Origin: Clostridia bacterium | GTDB lineage: Bacteria; Bacillota; Clostridia; Oscillospirales; CAG-272 | Assembly (NCBI GenBank): GCA_017453305.1 | Contig: JAFTKJ010000013.1 | Location: 1-64,000, forward strand | DNA: 64,000 nt | Direction of reading: 5' to 3' | Shown: in pieces, positions 1 to 7,225 of the stretch | Layout: every line of letters starts with the position of its first letter | Position numbering within the stretch: position 1 is the first letter of the stretch | Notes under the pieces: generated by a model | The model's database searches: none | The model's input: only the letters and a program-made list of their open reading frames with translations | Told to the model about the DNA's origin: nothing | Made by a program: the position numbers and the translations under genes

Positions 1-1
1 C

Positions 2-349
2 GGTGGAAAAAGTTGGAATCAGCTCCCGACAATTTTTTTCTTGGAAAATGACTATAGCGACTGTATCAATATTTTTAAGTTTGTTTCCCCTCAGGTTGGT
101 ATTATCGGTTTTCGAGATATAACAAACGAAGAGATTTTTAAACGCTCCTACTTGACTATTGACGGCGGATTGACTTGGAATCAAATTTCGCAATTGCCTC
201 ATGATGTGGTGGAAAGGTGTTCAGAGATTACTGATTTGGAGTATATTGAAGATTCCGGTTATTACCGTTTAACCCTTTATAGTTCTCCCACGTGTCAAGT
301 TCAACTTCAGTCAAAGGATTTGATAAACTGGAGCGTGATCAAGGATTAA
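2..349 (+). CDS. BNR/Asp-box repeat protein, 3' end only
   Basis: The frame is open from the first bases of the window to the stop at 347-349, so this is the C-terminal end (about 115 residues) of a longer gene. It carries one clear Asp-box (T-I-D-G-G-L-T-W) and a second partial copy at the very start (G-G-K-S-W-N), each followed by a similar N-Q-hydrophobic-LP stretch. This is the pattern of sialidase-type or photosystem-stability-factor-type beta-propellers. An Asp-box marks the fold, not the activity, so no enzymatic role can be assigned. It converges with the minus-strand toxin/immunity array and ends at the hairpin at 365-388. The TTG at 41 is only an in-frame codon and is probably not the start. 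Confidence 0.6.
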   Translation, partial: GGKSWNQLPTIFFLENDYSDCINIFKFVSPQVGIIGFRDITNEEIFKRSYLTIDGGLTWNQISQLPHDVVERCSEITDLEYIEDSGYYRLTLYSSPTCQVQLQSKDLINWSVIKD

Positions 350-364
350 TCCAATTATTTAAAA

Positions 365-388
365 GGGCGGCAGAAAATTCTGCCGCCC
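365..388. terminator. Bidirectional terminator hairpin
   Basis: A perfect 10-bp stem (GGGCGGCAGA/TCTGCCGCCC) with an AAAT loop lies between two convergent genes. On the minus strand the stem is followed by TTTTAAAT, so it should end the toxin/immunity array. On the plus strand the T-runs are weaker, but it can also close the BNR gene. Confidence 0.8.
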
Positions 389-414
389 CCAACTTTTCGT
401 TGAGAATTTTTTGT

Positions 415-660
415 TTATTGCATATGTGAAAAATCGACACTCAATTTAAACGTACCATTGACCGTAATCGTTCCCCACAGCAACATCATCATCGAAATCA
501 ATGTCACCACAACTATAGTTGCTACAAGTCGAGGCAATTCATACTCGATAAGTTGGCGCTTCTCGCGGATGCGGTTACCAACTTTTTTCGAGCCGGTATA
601 ATACAGAATTCCCGCACAAAGCAGGATCAGCGCCGCTATGATTTCGGAAAAGAAGAACAC
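415..660 (-). CDS. Small membrane protein, putative immunity protein
   Basis: About 81 residues if read from the GTG at 658-660, four bases below the -10 box of cassette copy 1. Two hydrophobic segments (an AALILLCAGILYY-like and a VATIVVVTLISMMMLLW-like stretch) flank a basic loop, so a two-pass membrane protein is likely. The frame stays open upstream through the cassette hairpin to an ATG at 771 that overlaps the stop of the previous gene, so a coupled longer product cannot be excluded. No ribosome binding site supports the GTG, and the start is unresolved. It is the last gene of the array. The role as an immunity protein is inferred only from position; the family is not recognised. Confidence 0.5.
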   Translation of the reverse strand: MFFFSEIIAALILLCAGILYYTGSKKVGNRIREKRQLIEYELPRLVATIVVVTLISMMMLLWGTITVNGTFKLSVDFSHMQ

Positions 661-664
661 GGGA

Positions 665-745
665 ATTATATCATACCATTCACTCTTTGTCAAGAAAAAC
701 TCCGCACCCAACGCAGATTCCGAAAAATCCACGCTGCGTGCGGAG
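665..745 (-). repeat. Terminator-promoter cassette, copy 1
   Basis: Reading the minus strand: a hairpin at 745-700, a short T-run, -35 TTGACA at 693-688, a 17-bp spacer ending in an extended TGA, and -10 TATAAT at 670-665. Similarity to the other copies stops at the -10 box, and the Rhs-derived segment found in copies 2, 4, 5 and 6 is absent. The -35 and -10 hexamers are both perfect consensus. Confidence 0.85.
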
Positions 746-763
746 AAAAGAATATGGAATTTT

Positions 764-1213
764 TTATTCATCCTGTGTATTAAATATCTCTAAATCTACA
801 ACTTGAGCCAAATGTTGTGCATAAACAAGTTTTCCATCATACTTTCCAAGTTCAATTAGATCTTCATTTGCTGAATATTTAAGAGTAATTTCTTGGTTTT
901 CAAAACGAAACGTCGCCTTGCTATAGATTCCCTGTGATATATGTATTATTTCAAAGTTTCCCTCATAGCAATAGATCGTATTTTGCTCAATATCTTTTTT
1001 GGCCAAATAGGGACCAGTCATAAAATATGTCAAAATTGAAGCCAAAACCAAGAGCAGCAGTGACAAATTAAGAATTTTTTTCCTCATGGTTTCCTTTTTA
1101 TCTCTTAGTGAACGCACACCAATAAAGATAACAACAAAAAGAGTCAAGCATAAGGCAAAAATTGATATATTGTAAGTAGATTCAAAATACTCATAATACT
1201 CTGACAAATCCAT
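764..1213 (-). CDS. Two-pass membrane protein, putative immunity protein
   Basis: 149 residues from the ATG at 1213, which is preceded by an AGAGGA ribosome binding site that overlaps the stop of the leader ORF. The N-terminal half has two hydrophobic segments (around residues 18-33 and 50-68) separated by a basic loop. The C-terminal half is a soluble, beta-rich domain of about 75 residues. The layout (two membrane segments then a small beta domain) is like that of the gene at 5943-6443, another unit of this array. The family is not recognised. An immunity role is inferred from its position behind cassette copy 2 and a toxin-tail-like leader. Confidence 0.6.
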   Translation of the reverse strand: MDLSEYYEYFESTYNISIFALCLTLFVVIFIGVRSLRDKKETMRKKILNLSLLLLVLASILTYFMTGPYLAKKDIEQNTIYCYEGNFEIIHISQGIYSKATFRFENQEITLKYSANEDLIELGKYDGKLVYAQHLAQVVDLEIFNTQDE

Positions 1214-1223
1214 AAAAGATCCT

Positions 1224-1478
1224 CTATTTAATAAAAAAATTAGCAACGCTGTTGATTAGCTTGTTTGAGATATTAAGCGAAAATGTAATTCCCACACCTA
1301 AAACATAGAATTTTTCTTCAATAAGAAGTTTTTTCTTTTTGAGTTTGGCGATTCTCAATGTTTTAGACAGTTTCTTTTTATTTTCGTTAATGGTCTTGGT
1401 GGCTTTTTCAATCTTTTTGGCATTTTTACGATCTAGGTTATGCAGTGCCGAGATCATTCGACGTATTTCTGTTTGCAC
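1224..1478 (-). CDS. Leader ORF / toxin-tail remnant of unit 2
   Basis: 84 residues if read from the GTG four bases below the -10 box of cassette copy 2. The first 13 codons are encoded by the cassette. The rest is a Lys-rich, probably coiled-coil stretch followed by a hydrophobic segment near the C-terminus. Its stop lies within the ribosome binding site of the next gene, suggesting coupled translation. The first part, including the Lys-rich segment, is repeated almost identically in the leader at 6462-6587. It is most simply a cut-down C-terminal remnant of a polymorphic toxin. There is no convincing ribosome binding site, so translation is not certain. Confidence 0.4.
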   Translation of the reverse strand: MQTEIRRMISALHNLDRKNAKKIEKATKTINENKKKLSKTLRIAKLKKKKLLIEEKFYVLGVGITFSLNISNKLINSVANFFIK

Positions 1479-1544
1479 ATCCATTATATCATACCAACCA
1501 CTTTTTGTCAAGAAAAAACTCCGCACCTCATAAGAAGTGCGGAG
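1377..1544 (-). repeat. Terminator-promoter cassette, copy 2 (long form)
   Basis: Minus strand: short hairpin 1544-1519 (8-bp stem, 10-base loop; the long inner stem is deleted), T-run, TTGACA at 1511-1506, 17-bp spacer, TATAAT at 1488-1483, then the Rhs-derived segment. Similarity to copy 6 extends a further 60 bases or so into the leader ORF. Over about 135 bases the two copies differ at only a few positions. Confidence 0.85.
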
Positions 1545-1618
1545 AAAAAATATTTGTTTAAAGTTGCTTATAAAAACTTGAAAAAGAAATCATTTTTTGA
1601 TTTGAACCATATAAAAAT

Positions 1619-2674
1619 TTAGTCATTTACAACTGTAATCGGACTAGCGTTTGGCTCATTAGAATAATAATTCAAATCACAATCTTCAAATTCATAAACG
1701 TACGTTCCGTTATCGGAACATACAAACAAACTTGCGCACAACCCTTTAATTGTTTGCAACTGAACGATCTCATTTGTATTGTTATCCATCTTATATAGTT
1801 TGCTAATGTCTGAATTTTTATTATAAGTTGTAAAATACGAGTAACTATTGTATGAAATAAAATTGTCTATAAATTCATCAAAATCAATAGAAATTAAATC
1901 GTTATTTTTAAATGAGTATTTGAATATTTTTGAAGACGTTACATTTTCATAATTTGGTATTTTAAACAACAAATAATCAGGTGTATAAGATACAGCTTCA
2001 AGCTCCTGCAACTCCAAAATATAATCTTCATCTAAATAAAATTCACCTTGTTTAATTGAGGATTCAGATTCGGCATTATATTTATAAATGGATATTTCGT
2101 TGTTTTCTTCAGCGAGATAAAAGACAGAGTTTTCTTTTATACCGAAAGAAATAATTTTTTCTTTGATGGTCTCATGCTTTTTTGAATCAACAGAATATTT
2201 TTTTAACGTTGATATTTTGGAATCGTTGACCCAACTGTATTCCAAGTAATATACAGTTTCGTCTAAGACCAAAAATGTTTCGCAGTTATTTATTGAAGTT
2301 AGCATTGTTGTTTCTGCAAAATTGACATCATATAGCTTTAACTCATATGTTGAATTGTAATCATCTACATTATCAACACAATGAAGCATATATATTTTGT
2401 TGCCATATTTTTGGATGGAGCCTCCGCCATATCCACCGTTTGAACCTATTCTTGTTTTTGAATGTTCGTCGATTATATAATATACTCGTGACAAGGATGT
2501 GCTCAAATAGCAATAGCTATCGTTGTCTAACCAATAATCTCTGCCAAAGCCAATATTGTTATAGTTCATATTTGCACCATCAGGTGGAGCACACTCCATT
2601 CTTGATGCATCGCAAGAAGACAAACAACATACGCACATCAATATGCACAAATATATGGAAAGGATTTTTTTCAT
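1619..2674 (-). CDS. Lipoprotein, probable beta-propeller
   Basis: 351 residues. The ATG at 2674 is chosen because a GGAG site lies nine bases upstream and the protein then begins with a signal peptide (MKK, hydrophobic core, lipobox L-S-S-C). The mature part is rich in Tyr, Asn, Asp and Ser. It repeats short strands of the type 'YKYNAES', 'LYKMDNN', 'IYMLHCVD', as in repeat-built propeller lipoproteins. It is the third gene of the unit behind cassette copy 3 and sits just upstream of the copy 2 terminator. It could be a lipoprotein-type immunity protein or a passenger; no named family is recognised. Confidence 0.65.
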   Translation of the reverse strand: MKKILSIYLCILMCVCCLSSCDASRMECAPPDGANMNYNNIGFGRDYWLDNDSYCYLSTSLSRVYYIIDEHSKTRIGSNGGYGGGSIQKYGNKIYMLHCVDNVDDYNSTYELKLYDVNFAETTMLTSINNCETFLVLDETVYYLEYSWVNDSKISTLKKYSVDSKKHETIKEKIISFGIKENSVFYLAEENNEISIYKYNAESESSIKQGEFYLDEDYILELQELEAVSYTPDYLLFKIPNYENVTSSKIFKYSFKNNDLISIDFDEFIDNFISYNSYSYFTTYNKNSDISKLYKMDNNTNEIVQLQTIKGLCASLFVCSDNGTYVYEFEDCDLNYYSNEPNASPITVVND

Positions 2675-2796
2675 TTTGACAATCTCCTTAAAAGCATGTT
2701 TTAGAAATATCTCTTCATAAGTGTCTCTAAATGTAAAACTGGCACAAAAAATTTTGATAATACACAATTCTTTTAACTCGGTACCATCCCACAAAT

Positions 2797-3291
2797 TCAC
2801 ATCCAAAATATATACCCAAGATTAAATAAAGAAAAAACGCCAACAATCAATAATGGAAACACATATACCAAAAAACTATAAAGTAGCTTGTTTGGAAAAT
2901 AAGATTTCAACTCTTCTTTTGAATACTCTATCTTTTCATCATAATACTTTTGATGTTCTACTTCAAAACAACGAAAACCGATTCCGTTTTTTTCTCTAAA
3001 ACACATTCCTTTTGCGCTCTTTTTGTCCCAAAAAACAAACATAAACAAACTATTAACCACAAGAGCAAGTGGCCAAAAAAGAAGTTCTAAAACAATCACT
3101 GCAAAAATAGGGACACACACATAGTAGATATAAAAGTTAAAGTTGCGTTCCTTAATACGTACCTTTTTACTCATTGAAAAATAAAAAACGGGAATTAAAC
3201 TAATTAACAGAACAATTAACGTATTTACAAAAACCCTCTCACCAATGTCTGCATTATTCCATGGCATAATTAGGATATCAATTATGTTCAA
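2797..3291 (-). CDS. Membrane protein, putative immunity protein
   Basis: 164 residues from a TTG start that follows AGGAGG by five bases. Four hydrophobic segments are visible (about residues 21-38, 53-75, 75-88, 138-160), with a hydrophilic stretch containing many Lys and Glu between the third and fourth. The ribosome binding site overlaps the stop of the preceding leader ORF (3301-3510), so the two are probably co-translated. The next gene down is the lipoprotein at 1619-2674. No family is recognised. The immunity assignment rests on the array position. Confidence 0.6.
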   Translation of the reverse strand: MNIIDILIMPWNNADIGERVFVNTLIVLLISLIPVFYFSMSKKVRIKERNFNFYIYYVCVPIFAVIVLELLFWPLALVVNSLFMFVFWDKKSAKGMCFREKNGIGFRCFEVEHQKYYDEKIEYSKEELKSYFPNKLLYSFLVYVFPLLIVGVFSLFNLGYIFWM

Positions 3292-3300
3292 AACAACCTC

Positions 3301-3510
3301 CTAAATAGATGATTTAAACTTAATACGATTAGAATACAAAAAATCCGCAAAATCATAACAGACCCCTGCCAAAGACAAAGATAGACCAATCCCAATCGAA
3401 AGAAACAGCATCGGTGAACTTTCAATAATCAATTGCCCAACCTTAGAAAATCCAAGTGCCGAAGTTATAACGGTGATGCCTGCAGAAATCAATGCTATTT
3501 CTGTTTGCAC
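3301..3510 (-). CDS. Hydrophobic leader ORF of unit 3
   Basis: 69 residues if started at the GTG four bases below the -10 box of cassette copy 3. Only the first five codons match the other leaders. After that the sequence diverges into a Gly- and Ser-rich membrane-spanning stretch and a short basic tail. It may be the remnant of a membrane-active toxin tail or a small membrane protein in its own right. The start is uncertain because there is no ribosome binding site. Confidence 0.4.
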   Translation of the reverse strand: MQTEIALISAGITVITSALGFSKVGQLIIESSPMLFLSIGIGLSLSLAGVCYDFADFLYSNRIKFKSSI

Positions 3511-3595
3511 ATCCATTATATCATACCAACCACTTTTTGTCAAGGAAAACTCCGCCCCCAACGCAGATTCCGAAGAATCCACGCTGAGTGCGGAG
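3503..3595 (-). repeat. Terminator-promoter cassette, copy 3
   Basis: Minus strand: long hairpin 3595-3550 with the UUCG loop, T-run interrupted by CC, TTGACA at 3543-3538, 17-bp spacer, TATAAT at 3520-3515. Similarity to other copies ends about 20 bases below the -10 box. Confidence 0.85.
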
Positions 3596-3619
3596 TCAAT
3601 TCTATGAAATTGATTTACT

Positions 3620-3994
3620 TTAAGTCTTATTATGAATGGAGTCATCAATCAGTGAGCCAATGATGCAAATAAGATCTGCAATCCCAATTCCATACCCCAC
3701 TATAGTTTGAATCATAGTAGGAATCGGGTCTTCCCAGAATATACCGAAGATAATGAATGCCACCCCTAGAATACTAATGATTTGCATAAAAAAGAACCAC
3801 AATGATACTTTCCTTTTTATGACTGTGCCAAAAAGGATTATAGATAAAATTTTGTGAACGTATATCGATAATTTATTATAATTCCTATAATATGCTTTTC
3901 CATATCCGTCATAAAGTACTTGATTAACTGTTCTAACCGATATTTGAGAATAAATATACGATGATATAACAAGTAAAATCAATTTCGAAGACAT
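3620..3994 (-). CDS. Membrane protein, putative immunity to the Rhs tip
   Basis: 124 residues, ATG at 3994 preceded by AAGGA. Hydrophobic segments lie at the N-terminus, around residues 47-58, 64-85 and 92-115. It starts 13 bases after the stop of the Rhs tip fragment, the usual place for the cognate immunity gene of a polymorphic toxin, and is followed by the copy 3 terminator. The family is not recognised. The pairing with the toxin tip is inferred from gene order. Confidence 0.65.
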   Translation of the reverse strand: MSSKLILLVISSYIYSQISVRTVNQVLYDGYGKAYYRNYNKLSIYVHKILSIILFGTVIKRKVSLWFFFMQIISILGVAFIIFGIFWEDPIPTMIQTIVGYGIGIADLICIIGSLIDDSIHNKT

Positions 3995-4007
3995 TTGAGC
4001 TTTTCCT

Positions 4008-4925
4008 TTACAAATTACTAATTACGTTTCCAAGTATTAATGATTTAATATAATCCCACAAAGTACCGATAAAAATCACAATATTACGATATGAAGCTTC
4101 CCATGTTATCTCCCCGACTTCGATACAATTTGTTCCACCAACATAACTAATTTTGAATTTTTTTACCAACCTAGATTTGATACCTGGGCCAGCAATCCAT
4201 CCCAACAGTAACCCAATTAAAAAGTCCGTACATAATTTTCCCAATCTATCAGCGATTGACATATTCGGTTTATTAACCACCCCCGCAAAAAATTCCTTTA
4301 AAGCATTAGTCACTCCACCAATAATAGCCATACTTTTTCTAGACAAATCTGTAGGCATAAAAGCCCCAGACAACATTCCCCAAGAAAATTCCCAAGCAAC
4401 TTTCCAGCCATTTATTTTATATGCTTTCAATGAACGTTTGTTCTTTATAAAGTAAAATAGTCCATCAATCAACAAATACACTAATGCAGCAAGAATACCT
4501 CCCACAATTGCTGTTACTATGCGAATAGCAAAATATCCATTAGAATCCTCATTAATAATAGGAGAATTATTACAATATCTAAAGCAATTTCCTGTTATGC
4601 TATGCAAGTTAAAATTCAGTAATATAGCATCATCCGCATTAATAAACCTACCCACAACAGGATCATAATACCTACTCTGCAGATAATACATCCCAATCTC
4701 GGTATCATAGTAATAGCTACGATATCTGAACGGGTTAATGTTGGCAATGCCTGCGCCGCTGGTGTCGGCGGTGATGGTGCACTTGCCCCATGCATCGTAA
4801 ACGTACTTGGCTACAACCGTGCCGGCAGCATTGGTGATGGCAATGACGTCGCCTTGCAGGTTTTTATAGAAATAATATGCAGTGCCGAGATCATTCGACG
4901 TATTTCCGTTTGCACATCCATTATA
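4008..4925 (-). pseudogene. Rhs-family C-terminal tip fragment (orphan toxin)
   Basis: An open frame of 305 codons begins within the -10 box of cassette copy 4 and has no plausible start codon before Met at 4691. The N-terminal part is typical Rhs core: N-D-L-G-T-A-Y-Y-F-Y-K-N-L-Q-G-D-V, then a K-Y-V-Y-D-A-W-G motif, then S-R-Y-Y-D-P-V-V-G-R-F-I-N-A-D-D, which marks the junction between core and variable tip. The remaining 210 residues form the variable tip, with several hydrophobic Gly-rich segments, and match no toxin family that I recognise. The rest of the Rhs gene is missing. This is the hallmark of a displaced tip kept next to its immunity gene (3620-3994). Expression would rely on the cassette promoter. 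Confidence 0.8.
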
Positions 4926-4977
4926 TCATACCAACCACTTTTTGTCAAGAAAAAACTCCGCACCCGAAAGTGCGGAG
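4876..4977 (-). repeat. Terminator-promoter cassette, copy 4 (fused to Rhs)
   Basis: Minus strand: short hairpin 4977-4956, T-run, TTGACA at 4948-4943, 17-bp spacer, TATAAT at 4925-4920. The segment below the -10 box is read in one frame as Rhs core residues (N-T-S-N-D-L-G-T-A) that continue into the Rhs fragment. The same bases in copies 2, 5 and 6 are followed by TAA in that frame. This copy therefore shows where the shared segment comes from. Confidence 0.85.
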
Positions 4978-4996
4978 TAAAATTATTTGCACAATT

Positions 4997-5686
4997 TTAT
5001 AAAAAAGCTTCTCCATATACATTCCAAAGCAATACAACCGTTAATATAAAATAATAAGCAACTCCAATTAACAGCGGTGTAAAAACACTACGGTTTTGTA
5101 ATCCATCAAAAATCCAATTCAGAAATTTATGAATAAAGACATATACAGATGTACCTATAAGATATCCTTCAACCAGATATAAAATGCCATGTGATGTAAC
5201 GGTAATGAGGGAGGTAAAGTAATACGCTCCAAGAACTCCAAAGCTGTTCAAATAATTTGAAAACGAATACGAATTGATGCTCTCATTTTTCATGGGGATC
5301 ATCGCCGTTAAATTTTTGTTTTGGGCATACTTAGTATATTTTTTCAATATATAAGCTTCACATCTATTGTCAGAAGTCCAAACCAATTTTTTAAGAATAA
5401 AAAATACGGCTATCCACAACAGTGTTCCAAGCAAAGGCGAAAAAACGCCGTATATAAGCACCGAACAAATAATAGAAACAAACAATCGTAGCTCGTAAAC
5501 CAAAAACGGATAAACGTTTCTTTGCACTCTGATTCCTATAAACCAAGTACAAGCCAAGATTAAAAGAAAAACAGCAAATCCCGCCAATGATATGAACCCG
5601 AGTTGAATGATCCTACTAATAAAATCCTCAAAACTTGAAATCTGAAAAATAATACTGATCCCCCCCCATTCAATCGATTCAAACAT
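4997..5686 (-). CDS. Polytopic membrane protein, putative immunity protein
   Basis: 229 residues, ATG at 5686 with GGAGAAG nine bases upstream. Four to six hydrophobic segments are seen, two closely spaced near residues 35-80, one near 85-100, and three in the C-terminal half. A soluble stretch between about residues 105 and 140 is rich in Lys and Asn. The start overlaps the end of the upstream leader ORF by eight bases, suggesting coupling. It is followed on the minus strand by the copy 4 terminator. No family is recognised. Confidence 0.6.
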   Translation of the reverse strand: MFESIEWGGISIIFQISSFEDFISRIIQLGFISLAGFAVFLLILACTWFIGIRVQRNVYPFLVYELRLFVSIICSVLIYGVFSPLLGTLLWIAVFFILKKLVWTSDNRCEAYILKKYTKYAQNKNLTAMIPMKNESINSYSFSNYLNSFGVLGAYYFTSLITVTSHGILYLVEGYLIGTSVYVFIHKFLNWIFDGLQNRSVFTPLLIGVAYYFILTVVLLWNVYGEAFL

Positions 5687-5846
5687 TTAAGGCTTCTCCA
5701 AACACGCAAACCCAATCATTAAAGCTTTTTATCCTTGGCAACTGTGTATATAGGTAATCGGCAATGGACTTTTTCTTCGAATCGGGAAAAATATAAGCAA
5801 ATAACTTATGCAGTGCCGAGATCATTCGACGTATTTCTGTTTGCAC
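5679..5846 (-). CDS. Leader ORF / toxin-tail remnant of unit 5
   Basis: 55 residues from the GTG below the -10 box of cassette copy 5. The first 13 residues are specified by the cassette. The remaining 42 are unique, with an aromatic and basic composition typical of a protein C-terminus. The stop overlaps the start of the next gene. As in units 2, 3 and 6, it looks like a short piece of a former toxin placed behind the common cassette. Translation is not proven. Confidence 0.4.
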   Translation of the reverse strand: MQTEIRRMISALHKLFAYIFPDSKKKSIADYLYTQLPRIKSFNDWVCVFGEALNV

Positions 5847-5931
5847 ATCCATTATATCATACCAACCACTTTTTGTCAAGAAAAAACTCCGCACCCAACG
5901 TAGATTCCGAAAAATCCACGCTGAATGCGGA
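5806..5931 (-). repeat. Terminator-promoter cassette, copy 5
   Basis: Minus strand: hairpin 5931-5887 with an eroded base, T-run, TTGACA at 5879-5874, 17-bp spacer, TATAAT at 5856-5851, then the full Rhs-derived segment ending in GCACTGCATAA. Confidence 0.85.
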
Positions 5932-5942
5932 AAATGATAACC

Positions 5943-6443
5943 CTACGAATCAAATACATCTACCCTCATTATATAATTGTGACCATCATCTGGAACATAC
6001 CATATCTTAACTTTTTGACCATTTCCAATAAAGATTCCACCATCCTTTTTACATCGACTGTAAAAATGTTTGGAATTGTCAGCCCCATAACTAAATTCTA
6101 CTCCAGAAACTTCAAAATGTTCTGAATCATGAAGTGTTTCCGGCATTGGATGAAATTCTTCAACTATCCCCTCTATAACCTTACTTTGTCCATTTGCATA
6201 TTGTTCGTAAATATTTATATAATCCATATTGGTTGAGAAAAATGAAACACAAGATAGTACTGATATTAAGAAAGGGATTATGCTAAACAACAATGGAACA
6301 AGCTGCCATCGTGTTCGTTCCCGTTTAAGAGGTAGAAAAGCATTGAAAAAGATAAAAACAGATACTAATAAGAACACAATAGCAATTAACAACATATAAG
6401 GTTTATAAAACAAACTTGGCTTTACCGATTCAAATGCTGTCAT
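5943..6443 (-). CDS. Two-pass membrane protein, putative immunity protein
   Basis: 166 residues from ATG at 6443, with AAGGAG about ten bases upstream. Two membrane segments (about residues 15-35 and 48-70) are separated by a basic loop. They are followed by a soluble beta-rich domain of about 90 residues. The layout resembles the protein at 764-1213. It is bounded by cassettes 6 (upstream) and 5 (downstream). The function is unknown; the immunity role is inferred. Confidence 0.6.
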   Translation of the reverse strand: MTAFESVKPSLFYKPYMLLIAIVFLLVSVFIFFNAFLPLKRERTRWQLVPLLFSIIPFLISVLSCVSFFSTNMDYINIYEQYANGQSKVIEGIVEEFHPMPETLHDSEHFEVSGVEFSYGADNSKHFYSRCKKDGGIFIGNGQKVKIWYVPDDGHNYIMRVDVFDS

Positions 6444-6461
6444 TTATACCATACTCCTTCT

Positions 6462-6587
6462 TTACCATGTTTTTTTACTTAATAATTTATTTTCGTTAAT
6501 GGTCTTGGTGGCTTTTTCAATCTTTTTGGCATTTTTACGATCTAGGTTATGCAGTGCCGAGATCATTCGACGTATTTCCGTTTGCAC
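6462..6587 (-). CDS. Leader ORF of unit 6, truncated toxin tail
   Basis: 41 residues from the GTG below the -10 box of copy 6. Residues 1-34 are the same as in the leader of unit 2 (cassette-encoded start plus the Lys-rich segment). The frame then breaks into a short unrelated tail. In this copy the ATG that overlaps the -10 box of other copies is changed to ATA, while the GTG is kept. Confidence 0.35.
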   Translation of the reverse strand: MQTEIRRMISALHNLDRKNAKKIEKATKTINENKLLSKKTW

Positions 6588-6672
6588 ATCTATTATATCA
6601 TACCAACCACTTTTTGTCAAGAAAAACTCCGCACTCAACGCAGATTCCGAAGAATCTACGCTGAGTGCGGAG
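6486..6672 (-). repeat. Terminator-promoter cassette, copy 6 (long form)
   Basis: Minus strand: the best hairpin of the set at 6672-6627, 21 base pairs allowing two G-U wobbles, closed by a C(UUCG)G tetraloop in the minus-strand RNA, then TTTTT, TTGACA at 6620-6615, 17-bp spacer, TATAAT at 6597-6592. The loop and wobble pairs are favourable only in the minus-strand transcript, which fixes the direction of the terminator. Confidence 0.9.
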
Positions 6673-6683
6673 AAAACATATCA

Positions 6684-7205
6684 TCACCAATAACCTAAGT
6701 TTTTCATTGCATTAGCATGACTGTGTGCAGCCATAAACGAAAGGATAGCAAATATTATTAAATAAACAACCACATACACAATTCGAATATCTTTTCCTTT
6801 ATATTTCGTTGGAAATTTACCTACTCGATACCAAAACATAATCCTCAAAAGCAAATTCCAAATAGTTTCAGAAGAAGAATCCACGGCTGATTTTTGAGCC
6901 GCGCGACGAACTTGCTTTTTTAAGAAATGAACCATAAGATAATCTTTTTTGAGAGTTATTAAACCAGATGCTTTTTTTCTTGTTTTTTTTAACACTTTGG
7001 CGTAAAATGATTTTCCATAAAAATTCGTCATTACTGAAGCTGGCATCAAAGTACATTCCACTGCAATATAAGGCGATCTATCGACGACTCGCAATTTCAC
7101 ATTAATTCCAAGTTCATTTAAGTGATCCAAATATTCCTTATAGTGCTGATAAAATATATTTTTTGCTTGTTCCTTAGACGAGCTGCTCAGTTTGTTTTTT
7201 TTCAT
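6684..7205 (-). CDS. C-terminally anchored basic protein, putative immunity protein
   Basis: 173 residues. The ATG at 7205 is preceded by GAAAGGAA and is preferred to the in-frame ATG at 7313. The first 135 residues are soluble and strongly basic. A single strong hydrophobic segment (V-V-V-Y-L-I-I-F-A-I-L-S-F) lies near residue 150. It follows the toxin-tail remnant at 7226-7369 and precedes cassette copy 6, so it is the first unit of the array. No named family is recognised. Confidence 0.6.
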   Translation of the reverse strand: MKKNKLSSSSKEQAKNIFYQHYKEYLDHLNELGINVKLRVVDRSPYIAVECTLMPASVMTNFYGKSFYAKVLKKTRKKASGLITLKKDYLMVHFLKKQVRRAAQKSAVDSSSETIWNLLLRIMFWYRVGKFPTKYKGKDIRIVYVVVYLIIFAILSFMAAHSHANAMKNLGYW

Positions 7206-7225
7206 GGCGTTCCTTTCAAAATTAT

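Noticed and set aside
365..6672. CRISPR array or integron attC sites as explanation for the regularly placed hairpin repeats
   Set aside because: Spacing is irregular (0.7 to 1.9 kb), the units are genes with their own start sites, and the repeat contains a perfect promoter and T-run. No integrase gene or attC-type core sites were seen.
665..6672. Mobile miniature element (MITE) for the six repeats
   Set aside because: No terminal inverted repeats flanking the whole unit and no target-site duplications are visible; all copies have the same orientation and the same position relative to genes.
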